DNA of 64,000 nt from Aculops lycopersici (Eukaryota > Arthropoda > Arachnida > Trombidiformes > Eriophyidae): positions 1,915,870 to 1,979,869 of the forward strand of contig WNKI01000001.1 in the NCBI GenBank assembly GCA_015350385.1, given 5' to 3'. Under the pieces are notes generated by a model. It made no database searches. It worked only from the letters and a program-made list of their open reading frames with translations, and was not told the DNA's origin. This document shows positions 12,201 through 22,553 of the stretch, in pieces; positions within the stretch are counted from its first letter, which is position 1; each line of letters begins with the position of its first letter. The translations under genes and the position numbers were made by a program.

Positions 12201-14203
12201 CAAGCAACTTGTTGTTGTTGCTGCTGCTGATGCTGCTGTAGCTTCCTCACACAGGTGAAGGATAGCCATTAGCGCCAGACGATAGCCGAAAGTTGGCAGG
12301 CTCGCAAACTCTAGTCAATCAAAGAAGGGAACCCGAGACTCGAGAGCAAAAATGATCGATGGCCAGTGTCGCAGGTGGACTGGTAAGCTAGAGCTGCTCA
12401 CTTTCTCTTTGGTTTAAAAGAAAATACTTACAGCTACCAGCTGCTACTTGAGAGATTCGATAGAGAGAAGGGAAATCGATGCAAGTGGCAACAAATAGGA
12501 GGCTGCGCAGCCTTCGATTCGTTACTGTTGCTTATCAAGTGAGGTAAAATAAACGGACAGTTTCTTACCTGCGCAGGTAAGTCGCGGGTTAGACCCGCGA
12601 CTTCTAACTCCTCCTCGTTCCAACAATCCAGTAGATGGAAAAACGAGCGATAGAAACGGAACAACGAGAAGCTAAAGAATGGGAGGGAGGGACAGGGAAG
12701 GGAAGAATAGGAGAACAACAAGTGGTTTGTTTTAGAGAGCAACCATTGATTTGCTCGCCCACCATCCACGTTTAATGGTGCAACAAGTGGATTTAAAGTG
12801 AATGCGATTGCATAACAGATCAGAGGTGATGGCTCCAGTGGCCAACACCAGCAACCACACCAACCACCAGTCGACTTGCGTGTGGTCCGCCCTGCACTTG
12901 CTATTGAGCTGCAACTGTTGATAAAGCTTGCCACTGACAATTAACTGGCGCCAGATTAGGCTGACGATGAGGTATGATGCAATGGGAAGCAGAGCAACGG
13001 AATCGTATCGCAACAAAACGCGACGCGCGAAAGCGAAGGCGAAATAATTATCATTATCGATTATTTCTAGCATCCTCTTCTCTCGTGGCTCTAGCTAGTT
13101 GCCTTTCAAACAACAGCAACAACAAACCGTCCGACTTAAAGCTACAAGTTGCCCGACCAAGAATTAAATATTCTCTCCCTTTTCTCTCTTTCTATCTTCT
13201 ACCCCGCAAAAGAGAGCCGCCTGGCCTTTCGGCCGAAACCAAGTTTGAATCTCTAGATAGCTTCTCGGCCGCCTAGTTTGCTGGATGTTGCCATTATGAT
13301 TGCTATTGTTGATGTTGCTCCTACCTACTTACCTACGTACCATCGCTTTAGTTCATAAACAAGTCGATAGTTTTCGATTGCCAACCGCAACCACCAACGC
13401 TACTGCCACCCTCGAGTCGCAAATTTCACGCTCACTCTTAGCTTCAAAACTTTCATTATATCATCCGCTCTTTTGATAAAATCAATAAGACCAACAAGCA
13501 AACTAACAGATGAACGCTGGACAACTGCATCTTGAGCTTAGAAAGTTGCTTCACAACCACAAAGGCAACAAAGTTTGCGAGCCGATCTCGAGATCCATTC
13601 TCTTCCACAGCAACTTGTTGGACAAAACCAAATGCTTGCTAGCAAACCAACGGCCATTGAGATTCAAATGATGCTGGAAGTCCTCTCCATCTTTCGTGTA
13701 GCTTCATCTGCTTCTATACATTCCCGTCATTCTCATGTAAAGTCTATGGACCTCCACAGCGCCACTAATGCTAATACTTCCTTCCCTCCAACTTGTTGCC
13801 ATCTCTCGACAGCATTCCAATCAAAAGACTGGCATAACATTAGCATGTGATGAGACGAGATGTTGTAAAAGTGAGCTGGGTGCCCTGAGTTTGGTGGAAA
13901 ATCCATGGTTTTGGTTGGTAGGTATTTGCTTTCTCAGAATGGAATGAGGCATGTCGTAGCAGCGAACAAGAGTTCTATCCCGAGTGCAACCACCTATTTG
14001 TTAGTCCATACTTGACACGCTCAACTGTTTGGATAGCTCTTACCTGAGAGACTAGATCAACAAGTAGGTCTAGGCAACTGACCAACATCATGTGAGTCTA
14101 ATTATGTAGTCAGCTCGTGTGCTTTTACTAACAAAAAAACAATAACAAAGGGAGTGGGACGATAACTGATAGTGAAGAATCGATAATTTGATGATATTTA
14201 TTA
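9278..14203. other. Long gene-poor region
   Basis: About 4.9 kb without a gene I can defend. It holds GACT/GAGC short repeats (about 10020-10090), a CTTAA repeat (about 10429-10450), a GA run (about 11660-11690) and two adjacent palindromes (12564-12603). One stretch on the minus strand near 10590-10515, with a pyrimidine-rich AG acceptor and an AAAA|GTGAGT donor, could be a small exon encoding about 25 residues (CRLAFISFASIDEFKSAII), but nothing nearby confirms it. Confidence 0.5.
12564..12603. repeat. Two overlapping perfect palindromes
   Basis: CTTACCTGCGCAGGTAAG (18-base uninterrupted palindrome, 12564-12581) overlaps by three bases an 11-bp stem (AAGTCGCGGGT, loop TAG, ACCCGCGACTT; 12579-12603). 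The GC-rich composite stands out from its surroundings. Confidence 0.85.
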
Positions 14204-15556
14204 TTATTGGGCCCATGCAGCGAGAGTTGGCGCTACACTTGGTTGGGGCAGGTGAGTTTGGACAAATGGAATGTCTAGCTGGTGTTCGTTGTAGTAGGCA
14301 CTTAGCTTTGATCTATCCTCTTTGGATGGTCCCTTGACAAAAAGGGGGCTGCCTCGGGGCAAGCACAACCCGGTGGACCTATCGGTAAACGGGGACTTCA
14401 ATATCCGTCTTTGAGGGTAGTTGACCTTAAACAAACGCCCATCTCTCGTACTGGACACGGTGTAGTTCCTGGCACTTGGCGTTGGTGGTTGGGTGTCGAG
14501 GTAGCCCAACTCGGTGCAGACTTGCATCACAGCAATCATATCAACCTTATGAGGTAGGTGAGGAGGTTGTGCTGCATGTTGCTGTTGATGGGTATGGTGA
14601 CGACTGGTTGCGGTGTTGTTGTGATGATGTTGCTGGTGAATTGATGGTGAGCTATGGGCGCCGGGAAAAATGTGATGCTGATTCAACTGGTGTAGAGAAA
14701 CCGAAGCCGGTGGTGGGTGCTGCTGATGTAGTTGCTGAGTTGGTGCTTGGTGTAAATTTTGGTGACTCAGATGGTTCATAGTTTCATTGGTTTGGTTAAT
14801 GGCCGTAATGTTGCAATTTGTATTGGTATTATTACTCGTTTGATGAAGGTGATGAGTGGGCGTGGGATGTCGCGAGGAGGCATTGTTATGCTGACTACCT
14901 GGTGGTTTAGATCGATGACCAGCATTCGATAGATTGTAATAATTGTTGCTGCTTGGATAGTCCACCGCTTGATTGTGATGATAATTAGTGTGGCAATAAT
15001 GTTGCGAGTGAGATCTAGTGTGAATTCCGTGTTGTTGGTGTCTTTGTTTCATAATTGAGTGATGTGAATCCCCATGACCGTTTCCTATGTGATGGCCGCC
15101 AACACCAAGATCATGAGGCGAAAATGCCCCGGCGAGCTGACTCATTAAGTTGAAATGGTTGCTTGGGTGCTGGCTGAAGGTATTTGGGTTGCCCGGGGTA
15201 TTGTGGTGATGCAATGCGGCCCTCATCATAGCTCCATTGTTTCCGTTGTGATGACCAGCAGATCGACTCAACAAGTTGATTTGGGGTGGTGGCGGGGAGG
15301 ATATGTAATTCTGGTTTACCGAGTCGAGTGGCATGTTAGCATAGCTCGTCTCACAAAGCTTCAGAGAGTCAAAGTACTTTCTCATCATCCACTCCTTGTG
15401 ATCCTGTTGACATGGTTTATCGAAGCCAGGTTGGCATAGGCCAATGGGAATTCGATGGTGTCCGTTTGAACTACGAATTGGTTGCAAAGTTTGAGATCTT
15501 TGCCGGTACTCGATGTTGTTGTAGGCATTGAAACACGGCGGACAGTCCAAGGCCAT
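14204..15556 (-). CDS. Orphan His/Asn-rich protein with conserved-looking C-terminal block
   Basis: A 450-residue single-exon frame I do not recognise. Residues 1-75 (MALDCPPCFNAYNNIEYRQR, with five more Cys following) and about 345-450 look like ordered protein. The middle 250 residues are a His/Asn/Gln/Ser low-complexity linker. The C-terminal block reads DGRLFKVNYPQRRILKSPF, then GLCLPRGSPLFVKGPSKEDR and YYNEHQLDIPF. There is no signal peptide or membrane segment. It is divergent to CDK5RAP1, with about 620 bases between the two starts. The frame is too long and too evenly open to be chance, but the function is unknown. Confidence 0.75.
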   Translation of the reverse strand: MALDCPPCFNAYNNIEYRQRSQTLQPIRSSNGHHRIPIGLCQPGFDKPCQQDHKEWMMRKYFDSLKLCETSYANMPLDSVNQNYISSPPPPQINLLSRSAGHHNGNNGAMMRAALHHHNTPGNPNTFSQHPSNHFNLMSQLAGAFSPHDLGVGGHHIGNGHGDSHHSIMKQRHQQHGIHTRSHSQHYCHTNYHHNQAVDYPSSNNYYNLSNAGHRSKPPGSQHNNASSRHPTPTHHLHQTSNNTNTNCNITAINQTNETMNHLSHQNLHQAPTQQLHQQHPPPASVSLHQLNQHHIFPGAHSSPSIHQQHHHNNTATSRHHTHQQQHAAQPPHLPHKVDMIAVMQVCTELGYLDTQPPTPSARNYTVSSTRDGRLFKVNYPQRRILKSPFTDRSTGLCLPRGSPLFVKGPSKEDRSKLSAYYNEHQLDIPFVQTHLPQPSVAPTLAAWAQ

Positions 15557-16175
15557 TTTGTTATCTTTGCCTTTAGTTGGTGTAACTAGTTAACAGGTGA
15601 TGGTTAGAATTGATCAATTTAAGGTAAAAGATTGATTTGAAATGTTATAATATGAATATTACATGAGGTTCCTGGGAGAAAATTAATCAACTTTTTAACA
15701 AAATAAGATACCAAATATTTCAAAACCACAATGACCTCGCTCCTTTTGTTTGGGGCCAGGCAAAAGCGTCAGATGGAACCAATAAAACGAGCCGGCGACC
15801 GGGAACCCGAACAAGGAAACGCGAGCGAGCGCCTGCGGTCAGTAAGTTTTGCTTGAGACGGCAGCGGCGTCGGCCACAAGCCGGCCCCAAAGTGCAAAGA
15901 ACACAGCCAAGTGTCGCCTCGTTTGCTGCCCTCTGCGAGTGAATTTTCAACAACTCGCGTTGGAATTGTGTGCGAATTTTTTTCACTAGTCCTGTAGATT
16001 CGCATGTGACTTTGTTTACATTTCACCTTCCCCTGATTGCATATCTTTACTTTCACAATACATTTGAATTTGAACTCGAAATACTATACTATCTCGATAT
16101 TAACACAATGCATTCGTCAGTTATACTGAAGGAGACTTACAATCACTGAGCGAAACTATAAGGACAATAAACAAA
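15557..16175. promoter_or_regulatory. Shared divergent upstream region
   Basis: 620 bases between the minus-strand His-rich orphan and plus-strand CDK5RAP1. No gene seen; it must hold both promoters. No clear TATA box. Confidence 0.45.
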
Positions 16176-17957
16176 ATGATTAGGCAAAATTTGAGATGTC
16201 TACAAAGACTCTTGCAAAACCAAAATCATGCAAAGCTAACCAAAATACTGGCCACTAATTACACCAGAACTCATGCAACCTCATCTAATGCAACCATTGG
16301 CAACGAATCTAGTCCCAAGATAAGCAAGACGACTGCAAGGCAACAGGCAGAGTTGTTATGTAGCTGTGATGATCCTAGCACATTATCCAAGTGTTCCAAA
16401 TCTGCAAGATGCCAGTATCGAGTCAATCAAGTTCTTGTCCATATCAAAACCTATGGATGTCAGATGAATGTGAACGATACCTCGATTGTGGGAGCTATAT
16501 TACAAGAGTACGGCTACAAGTTGGTCGATGATGCTGAGCAAGCTGAAATCCAACTATTAATGACATGCGCGATCCGCGAATCAGCCGAGGATAAGATTTG
16601 GGGCAAGTTGCACGAGTTGCGAAATCACAAAGAGGACCCCAGTCATCCGTTGAAGCAAATTGGACTTCTCGGTTGTATGGCCGAGAGATTGAAGGAGAAG
16701 GTACTGGATACCTCAAACTCGGTTGATATTGTAGCAGGTCCTGACGCTTATAGAGATCTGCCGAGACTATTTGCAATCAATAAGTTTTCACACGAGAAAG
16801 CAATCAATTGTTTGCTCTCATTCGACGAGACCTATAGTGATGTAAGGCCAGTGACAAGTGTGAATGACATATCTTCGTTTATATCAATTACAAGAGGCTG
16901 TGATAATTTGTGCTCATATTGTATAGTTCCTTTTACACGAGGGCGCGAGAGAAGTAGACCTCTAGGAACAATAATAGATGAGGCTAAAAATTTATTCGCA
17001 CGAGGAATCAGAGAAGTCACACTACTCGGTCAAAATGTCAACAGTTATAGAGATCTCACAACACCACCGGATACCATAGGCCGACATGATTTGATTGATC
17101 AGGTTGTAGAGAAGGAAAGTTTTGCTGACGGTTTCAAGACAGTATACAAACCAAGAACTAAAGGTTTAACTTTCGACGTTTTACTGGAGGAGACTGCCAA
17201 GATTAGCCCTGAACTCAGAGTTAGATTTACCAGTCCACACCCAAAAGATTTCACAGACCAAGTTATCGAGGTTATGGCTAGATACCCGAACATATCTCGT
17301 TGCGTCCACCTACCAGCTCAATCGGGTAGTGATCAAATTTTAAGTCGAATGCGAAGAGGGTATACGAAACAAGCCTATCTAGATTTGGTAACTAGAATGC
17401 GCAACGCAATACCAGACTTAGCTCTATCAAGTGACTTCATAACCGGCTTTTGCGGCGAAACTCAAGAAGATCATTTAGAAACCATGGACTTAATCCACAA
17501 GGTTCGTTACAACTACATCTACGCCTTTCCCTACTCGATGCGAGACAAGACTCATGCCTACCACAAGATGGTTGATGATGTCGAGCATCAGGTGAAAACT
17601 GATAGACTTCGAGAGATCATCAATCTATTCCGGCATCATGCGACTAAGATCAATGAGAGTAGGATTGGAAAGGTTGAACTAGTCTTAGTAGAGGCTAATA
17701 GTCGGAGATCAGACGAGTACTATGTTGGCCGAGTCGATGCAAATGTCAAGACAATTCTGCCCAAGGTTGAGGTTGAGAATAGAAATAAGAACTCTGCAAT
17801 TAGATTAATCAAACCGGGTGATTATGTGGCCTGTCTCATCACCGAGGCGAACTCACAAACCTTGAAAGGTCAGCCTTTGTACATAACGACTCAAGAGTTG
17901 CATCATAGAAAACCAGAGCAAGATCATTGTAGGAGTCACAGGGTCACGAGTAGTTGA
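16176..17957 (+). CDS. CDK5RAP1: CDK5RAP1, mitochondrial tRNA methylthiotransferase (MiaB family)
   Basis: Radical-SAM enzyme that adds the 2-methylthio group to N6-isopentenyl-adenosine at position 37 of mitochondrial tRNAs. The 593 residues are in one exon. The first ~70 residues are basic with many Ser/Thr/Asn, like a mitochondrial targeting sequence. The methylthiotransferase domain has the three cluster cysteines in TYGCQMN (~94), LMTCAIRES (~130) and LLGCMAERL (~167). The radical-SAM CxxxCxxC is in RGCDNLCSYCIVPFTRGRER (~241-248), followed by LLGQNVNSY and the family's long insertion. A TRAM RNA-binding domain ends the protein (about 500-570). All key residues are present. It is tail to tail with the YAP-like gene, with 70 bases between the stops. 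Confidence 0.96.
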   Translation: MIRQNLRCLQRLLQNQNHAKLTKILATNYTRTHATSSNATIGNESSPKISKTTARQQAELLCSCDDPSTLSKCSKSARCQYRVNQVLVHIKTYGCQMNVNDTSIVGAILQEYGYKLVDDAEQAEIQLLMTCAIRESAEDKIWGKLHELRNHKEDPSHPLKQIGLLGCMAERLKEKVLDTSNSVDIVAGPDAYRDLPRLFAINKFSHEKAINCLLSFDETYSDVRPVTSVNDISSFISITRGCDNLCSYCIVPFTRGRERSRPLGTIIDEAKNLFARGIREVTLLGQNVNSYRDLTTPPDTIGRHDLIDQVVEKESFADGFKTVYKPRTKGLTFDVLLEETAKISPELRVRFTSPHPKDFTDQVIEVMARYPNISRCVHLPAQSGSDQILSRMRRGYTKQAYLDLVTRMRNAIPDLALSSDFITGFCGETQEDHLETMDLIHKVRYNYIYAFPYSMRDKTHAYHKMVDDVEHQVKTDRLREIINLFRHHATKINESRIGKVELVLVEANSRRSDEYYVGRVDANVKTILPKVEVENRNKNSAIRLIKPGDYVACLITEANSQTLKGQPLYITTQELHHRKPEQDHCRSHRVTSS

Positions 17958-18027
17958 TGAGATTAAATTTATTGTTTTCGATAAAATTTGCAGTGATCTT
18001 TTTGTTTGATATACACAGGAACCAGGT

Positions 18028-19641
18028 TTACCTTTGTCCATAGTAATCTGAGTATTGTTGTTGTTGTTGTGGTTGGTGATGGTGTTGATGTTGTGCTTGC
18101 TGTTGAGGTTGTTGCTGATTGAATGGATTTCCGTTCATAGCAACAGGTGTCGAGTAGAAGCGACAGTGCGTGTTATTGGGCGCTACACCTGCAGTTGGTT
18201 GCTGATTTTGATGAACATGAGGTTGCTGAATGGGTTCCGCAACAATCTGTTGCTGTTGCAAGTCGCCGCCAATAAGCTGGAATGTTGGTCCTCCACTGAG
18301 ACTTGCATTTGCCATCTGCTGATTTAAGGCTTCAGTAGGTTGTAAAACTTGGTGCTGGTGTTGCTGATGATTGTGATTATGGTGATGGTGCATTTGATTA
18401 TGATTGTGATTGTGCTGCACAAGCTGATTGAGGTTGCCATTGGATCCACACTGAACACTGCTGGCCACCTGAGGAGTAACCACATGCTGGTGCATTTGAG
18501 TTTGGCTCGGCACCGGGGGAGCTAGTTGCGTGTTACTTCCGCCTAGTTCGGTTTTTATGGTGCCACCGAAGGCGCAGCCACTCGTTAGCGCCACCTGCGA
18601 GTCTGATGGGTACTGCATTGAGGAATTTGTCGACGAGGTCACCTGGTTGGCGTTGAAATCCATCGGCTCCAATCCCGTTTGCGAGGCATAAGCCACCTGT
18701 TGGTGGTGATGGTGGTGGTGGTGAAGGTGGTGGTTGTTATTGTTTAAAACCACCGGCGACGAGTAGGTTCTACTATGGAATCCTCCAGTTGCCGGCACAA
18801 CGTTCCTGGTCACCTGGGTCGGGTGTTGGTGGTGCTGATGATGGTGTTGGTGTGGGTGATGGTGATGGTGATGCAAGTGCGGATTGTGCTGCTGTTGGTG
18901 GTTCACCACCTGAGATGAGAATTGTTGCTGAGATTGTGGTTGTTGTTGCTGCTGTTGAGGTGCGGTTGTCGAGTCGGCTGCCATCGTTGGCATGCTGAGT
19001 AGATTGGAACTTGAGCTACTGGTTGTGGTTAGATTGGAACCACCAAAACCGCTGCTGCTGCCGCTTCGCGCTGATGCCTGTTGATTCATTGAGCAATTAG
19101 TGCTTGAGTTTGATAGAGTATCATTGGATCTAACCAGCTGATTGGTGCTTCCACCGCCAACCGACGAGCCGGCTAACGAGGAGGATACACTTAAGCCGGT
19201 CATTGGAGCCAATACCGATTGGGTTCGCATGTGTAGTCCATTGGGTTTGGGTCTAACATCGAAACTCGTGGATCTAGTATGCAAACTAGCACTATTTACA
19301 ACTCTTGTCTCTGGAACTCCATCCAAACGAGTGCTGCTGTTGCTAACACTTGGAGTTGGATTGAAGAAGGACGAGGGCAGGTTCCTTTGTCTCAGTGGAA
19401 CAACGGAAGTTTCATTGTGGTGCGGATTGAACAATCGCTCCAAACTTTGTTGGCTATCCGAGTGGATTCTGATAATTGACCCGCCGCCACCTGAATCGTG
19501 GTGATTATTATGATGGTGAACTTGAATGGTGGTTGAGTTGTTATTATTTACAATTGGTTGCTGCAAATGGCTGCCAGCGCCATTTCCATTGAACCCGTTG
19601 GTTGTGGACTCGCTGTAAGATCTAAAATGATAGCCGCTCAT
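18028..19641 (-). CDS. Yorkie/YAP-like Hippo effector lacking WW domains
   Basis: Transcriptional co-activator candidate that would bind TEAD/Scalloped and be held in the cytoplasm by Warts/LATS phosphorylation. Residues ~56-96 match the YAP TEAD-binding layout: RIHSDSQQSLERLF (helix with LxxLF), then a short linker and PLRQRNLPSSFFNP (omega loop with LPxSFFxP). Five perfect LATS consensus sites HxRxxS lie at Ser10, Ser126, Ser142, Ser294 and Ser497. Two (RTYSSP, RFYSTP) also fit 14-3-3 mode-I sites. The rest is His/Gln/Asn/Ser low complexity. The protein has no Trp at all, so no WW domain, and no C-terminal PDZ ligand. The single exon ends 70 bases from CDK5RAP1, leaving no room for another exon downstream. 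Identity is inferred from motifs; the WW loss is directly visible. Confidence 0.75.
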   Translation of the reverse strand: MSGYHFRSYSESTTNGFNGNGAGSHLQQPIVNNNNSTTIQVHHHNNHHDSGGGGSIIRIHSDSQQSLERLFNPHHNETSVVPLRQRNLPSSFFNPTPSVSNSSTRLDGVPETRVVNSASLHTRSTSFDVRPKPNGLHMRTQSVLAPMTGLSVSSSLAGSSVGGGSTNQLVRSNDTLSNSSTNCSMNQQASARSGSSSGFGGSNLTTTSSSSSNLLSMPTMAADSTTAPQQQQQQPQSQQQFSSQVVNHQQQHNPHLHHHHHHPHQHHHQHHQHPTQVTRNVVPATGGFHSRTYSSPVVLNNNNHHLHHHHHHHQQVAYASQTGLEPMDFNANQVTSSTNSSMQYPSDSQVALTSGCAFGGTIKTELGGSNTQLAPPVPSQTQMHQHVVTPQVASSVQCGSNGNLNQLVQHNHNHNQMHHHHNHNHQQHQHQVLQPTEALNQQMANASLSGGPTFQLIGGDLQQQQIVAEPIQQPHVHQNQQPTAGVAPNNTHCRFYSTPVAMNGNPFNQQQPQQQAQHQHHHQPQQQQQYSDYYGQR

Positions 19642-20630
19642 GGTTTAATAATATATTTTTCGTGATCGATATCAGAATGATGTAAATTAAATATATACTG
19701 ATCAGTTGAATCAGATAGATAAGAGTATTGAAATTGGTCTACCTCTTTGTGTTTCATTAACACAGAGAGAGAGGGATGGAGGACGTGCAACAAGTGATAC
19801 AAATAATATTCAAAATTTTGGTTTCAATATGCACCAGTGCGTGTGCAGGCCTCCTTCTATAGCCCCACTGCTTTCTATCCTAGAATGGGCTACCGCAAAT
19901 GCCACCTCTGGCCGGGCTCTTGAAATTGTGTCCAGTGCCACCAATTTTACCAGCCGGTTTGCTTCTGGTTGTGGGGGCCGGCGGTGGGCCAGCAGTGGTT
20001 GTAGTTCGCGCAACCAGCGACCGTGGCCATTGGCTCCATGTACTGTCCGATGGCCAAGCGGAGGCGCAAATTAGCACAGCGAATGAAGCCCCAAATTTGT
20101 GTTGCCCCCTGCGCGAGTGGCTATTACTACAGCCTGTACTCAATGTACAAGGCTACTTCCATTGAAATAGCACAGAGTTTCTGCCGAAGCCGCCGGCGGC
20201 AGCCACTTCGAGGCTCGAGCCTCAAACTTCAAAATCTTAACCTTACAAAGTCCATTGCGAACCAAGGAGAACAACAACAACAACAACACAAACTGACCAA
20301 TTGGGATATGCGAGCCCAGGAACCTGGAGCTGTCTACAGCCTCTTTCTAAGGGGCCGCTTCAGTTGGTGTGGCCATTTACTTGTTGCTTTCAATGGATCC
20401 TCTGCGGCGTCCATCATCCAAGATGAAGACTATCCGAGAAACAGCGTTCCTTAGGTAGTGTCTTCATCACCGCTGGTGGTCGCTAGCTTTTCGAACTTTG
20501 GAATTTGGTTGCACGCATGCAGATTGAGGCTAATTACAGTTAAAAACAAACAAATTTACATAACTTCAAGGTGAATCAAAATTTTTCCTTCTCTAAGCAA
20601 GGTTCGTTTCCAGATATTTATTCAATTCAA
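19642..20630. other. Intergenic stretch, promoter side of the YAP-like gene
   Basis: About 1 kb between the YAP-like start and the SLC37 stop. A GC-richer block at 19880-20240 stays open in several frames on both strands but shows no domain or preferred frame. I take it as the 5' leader or promoter of the YAP-like gene. Confidence 0.4.
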
Positions 20631-22553
20631 TCACCTGAAGCCTAATTCCTTCAGCGTAACTCGAGTCAAACATAGCGAGGCTAGTAGATCGGAAACAACG
20701 AGCATCAAAAACACCGTCTGCCATCCGGAATCCGAAACATAACCTGCAAATAGAGGTCCGATGGCCGCGCCAATGCTACCTGTTCCATCGATAATTGCCG
20801 CCACCGTGGCCATCGCCTTGCCATCCTTAACTCTCGATCCGAGATCAGTACTTACGGCAGTGGTAATCAGTGCATAGGGTCCGGTAACTAGGAAGCCGGC
20901 GACGAGTTGAAGTACAATGTTGTAAAGGTTTGATATTGCTGCACATCGCTCGTAGATTAACATGGCAGGAATGGCCAGGATCAGCATCGCAGTGCAAATC
21001 ACCGCGCTCTTCTTGTATCTATCACTTAAATATCCGGCAACAATTGCTCCAAACATGCCGCCGATGTCAAAGGGAACCGACAGGTAGGCTGATTGCTCGG
21101 AATTGTTCAAAGTTGATTGGGTTATATAACGGGGTAGCCAGTAGAGGAAGGTATAGCTAACTAGCTTGGCGAAGCCTAAACTCAGCGAGTACTCGATTAC
21201 TCCCGGAATCATGACACAAGTCCAGAACGAAACCGTATTTGAGTTGGAGTGTTCCAAACGGCCTGCCTGGTTAATAACTCTTATCTCGTCGCCATTCAAA
21301 TTTTGATTGTTGTCGCCATCGTTTATCAATGGACTTTGCTCACTAGTATTCATGGCTTGACTTTCGTCGGACTCTGAAACTGCCGAGTCGACCTCCTGAC
21401 GCGAAATCCTGGGCGACTTCCGCCGGTTGGCTGATCCTCTACTATAGATATTGGTTGTCTCTGTAACCGTCTGATGGTTATTGTGAATGTCATCGTCATC
21501 GTCAACATTCAGTCGTCCATCTTCAGCGTCGCGGTCGCAGTAAGGTGAACTTGGGATGCCGTCCGATTTCGACGAGCCCGCTGGTCTAATTGGAAGCAAG
21601 CCAACATCTTGAGGTCTGGGTACGAGGAATAGGAAGACTAAGACTCCACTACCGAGCATTATAAATCCCGGCACAATGAACGACAAGCCCCAGGATTTTT
21701 CCACAAAATAACCTGAAATTGTGGCGCCCAGAATGTTTCCCAAATTTGTGTTCGAGTTCCAAACGCCGAAAATCGATCCGCGCGATGAATTATCAAACCA
21801 ATTTCCTATACAGGTTACCACCGAGGGCCAGCCGGTTGTTTGTATGGCCCCAGCTAGTATTTGTATCACAACGAAGTAAGTCATCGAGTGGATGTTCATG
21901 TAGAATGCCAAGCCAAAGGCATAGAGCAATACTCCGCTTAAAATCATTCCACCCGACAGGTAATATCGCAGATTGCACCTGTCTGCTAGGAAACCGCTGA
22001 AGAACATGAAGAAGGCATAGCTAAATAGGAAGGCCGAGTCCAGTAGCGCCAGTAATTGATTTGCTGTCTTATCATCGTTGAACGGAGCCCAATCGCACCA
22101 GGTGGTGTCGTTTCCAGACGATCCCTCGTATTCAATGTAAACAATGTCTTCGATTTGATCAAATAGCGTAATATTATGAACTTCTGAACAATTTCTATTG
22201 AGTACATTCTTCACTATGGACAGCGGGCGCCGGCCCATATGGAAACAGGTGTATCCTATGAAGGTGATGCATAATAGCAAGGCTTTGTGAAAGGTTCGCT
22301 TAGCGGCAATGCTATTAAACTTGAAAAATGCACCAAAGAAGGCAACTCCGATGGGTTTGTTTGGTCTCTCGTGGTGACTAATGTGTTGGTGATGATTGTT
22401 AGTATTTGATTGTGATTGATTAAAATTTCTAGCTGCTGGACTCTGGTTGTGATTGTAGATGATCTCGTCGTAAGGGATTGCTATATTTTCCGTGGAACTT
22501 CCATGGCCACTAACTGTAATACTATCATTATTAATTGAAGATTCTAAACTCAT
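20631..22553 (-). CDS. SLC37-family sugar-phosphate exchanger
   Basis: Major-facilitator antiporter exchanging sugar phosphates such as glucose-6-phosphate for phosphate, expected in the endoplasmic reticulum membrane. The 640-residue single-exon protein has an N-terminal Asn/His-rich tail, then about 12 hydrophobic segments. The first loop carries CFHMGRRPLSIVKNVL, an SLC37 hallmark; FFSGFLADRCNLRYYL, TGWPSVVTCIGNWF and RGSIFGVWNSNTNLGNI are also typical. A long lumenal loop with possible N-glycosylation sites follows the first membrane segment, and an acidic cytoplasmic loop of about 110 residues separates the two six-helix bundles. It fits SLC37A1/A2 better than SLC37A4 in length and loop pattern. 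Confidence 0.93.
   Translation of the reverse strand: MSLESSINNDSITVSGHGSSTENIAIPYDEIIYNHNQSPAARNFNQSQSNTNNHHQHISHHERPNKPIGVAFFGAFFKFNSIAAKRTFHKALLLCITFIGYTCFHMGRRPLSIVKNVLNRNCSEVHNITLFDQIEDIVYIEYEGSSGNDTTWCDWAPFNDDKTANQLLALLDSAFLFSYAFFMFFSGFLADRCNLRYYLSGGMILSGVLLYAFGLAFYMNIHSMTYFVVIQILAGAIQTTGWPSVVTCIGNWFDNSSRGSIFGVWNSNTNLGNILGATISGYFVEKSWGLSFIVPGFIMLGSGVLVFLFLVPRPQDVGLLPIRPAGSSKSDGIPSSPYCDRDAEDGRLNVDDDDDIHNNHQTVTETTNIYSRGSANRRKSPRISRQEVDSAVSESDESQAMNTSEQSPLINDGDNNQNLNGDEIRVINQAGRLEHSNSNTVSFWTCVMIPGVIEYSLSLGFAKLVSYTFLYWLPRYITQSTLNNSEQSAYLSVPFDIGGMFGAIVAGYLSDRYKKSAVICTAMLILAIPAMLIYERCAAISNLYNIVLQLVAGFLVTGPYALITTAVSTDLGSRVKDGKAMATVAAIIDGTGSIGAAIGPLFAGYVSDSGWQTVFLMLVVSDLLASLCLTRVTLKELGFR

Noticed and set aside
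12434..13073. Two overlapping minus-strand frames, one with a hydrophobic stretch (WWLVWLLVLATGAI) followed by Cys
   Set aside because: It could be a leader peptide, but both frames are equally open, no clear splice pair or family motif follows, and the hairpin composite lies inside the same region.
19706..20454. Overlapping open frames upstream of the YAP-like gene, both strands
   Set aside because: Several frames are open together in a GC-richer block; none shows a motif or a preferred codon pattern. Taken as 5' leader or promoter.
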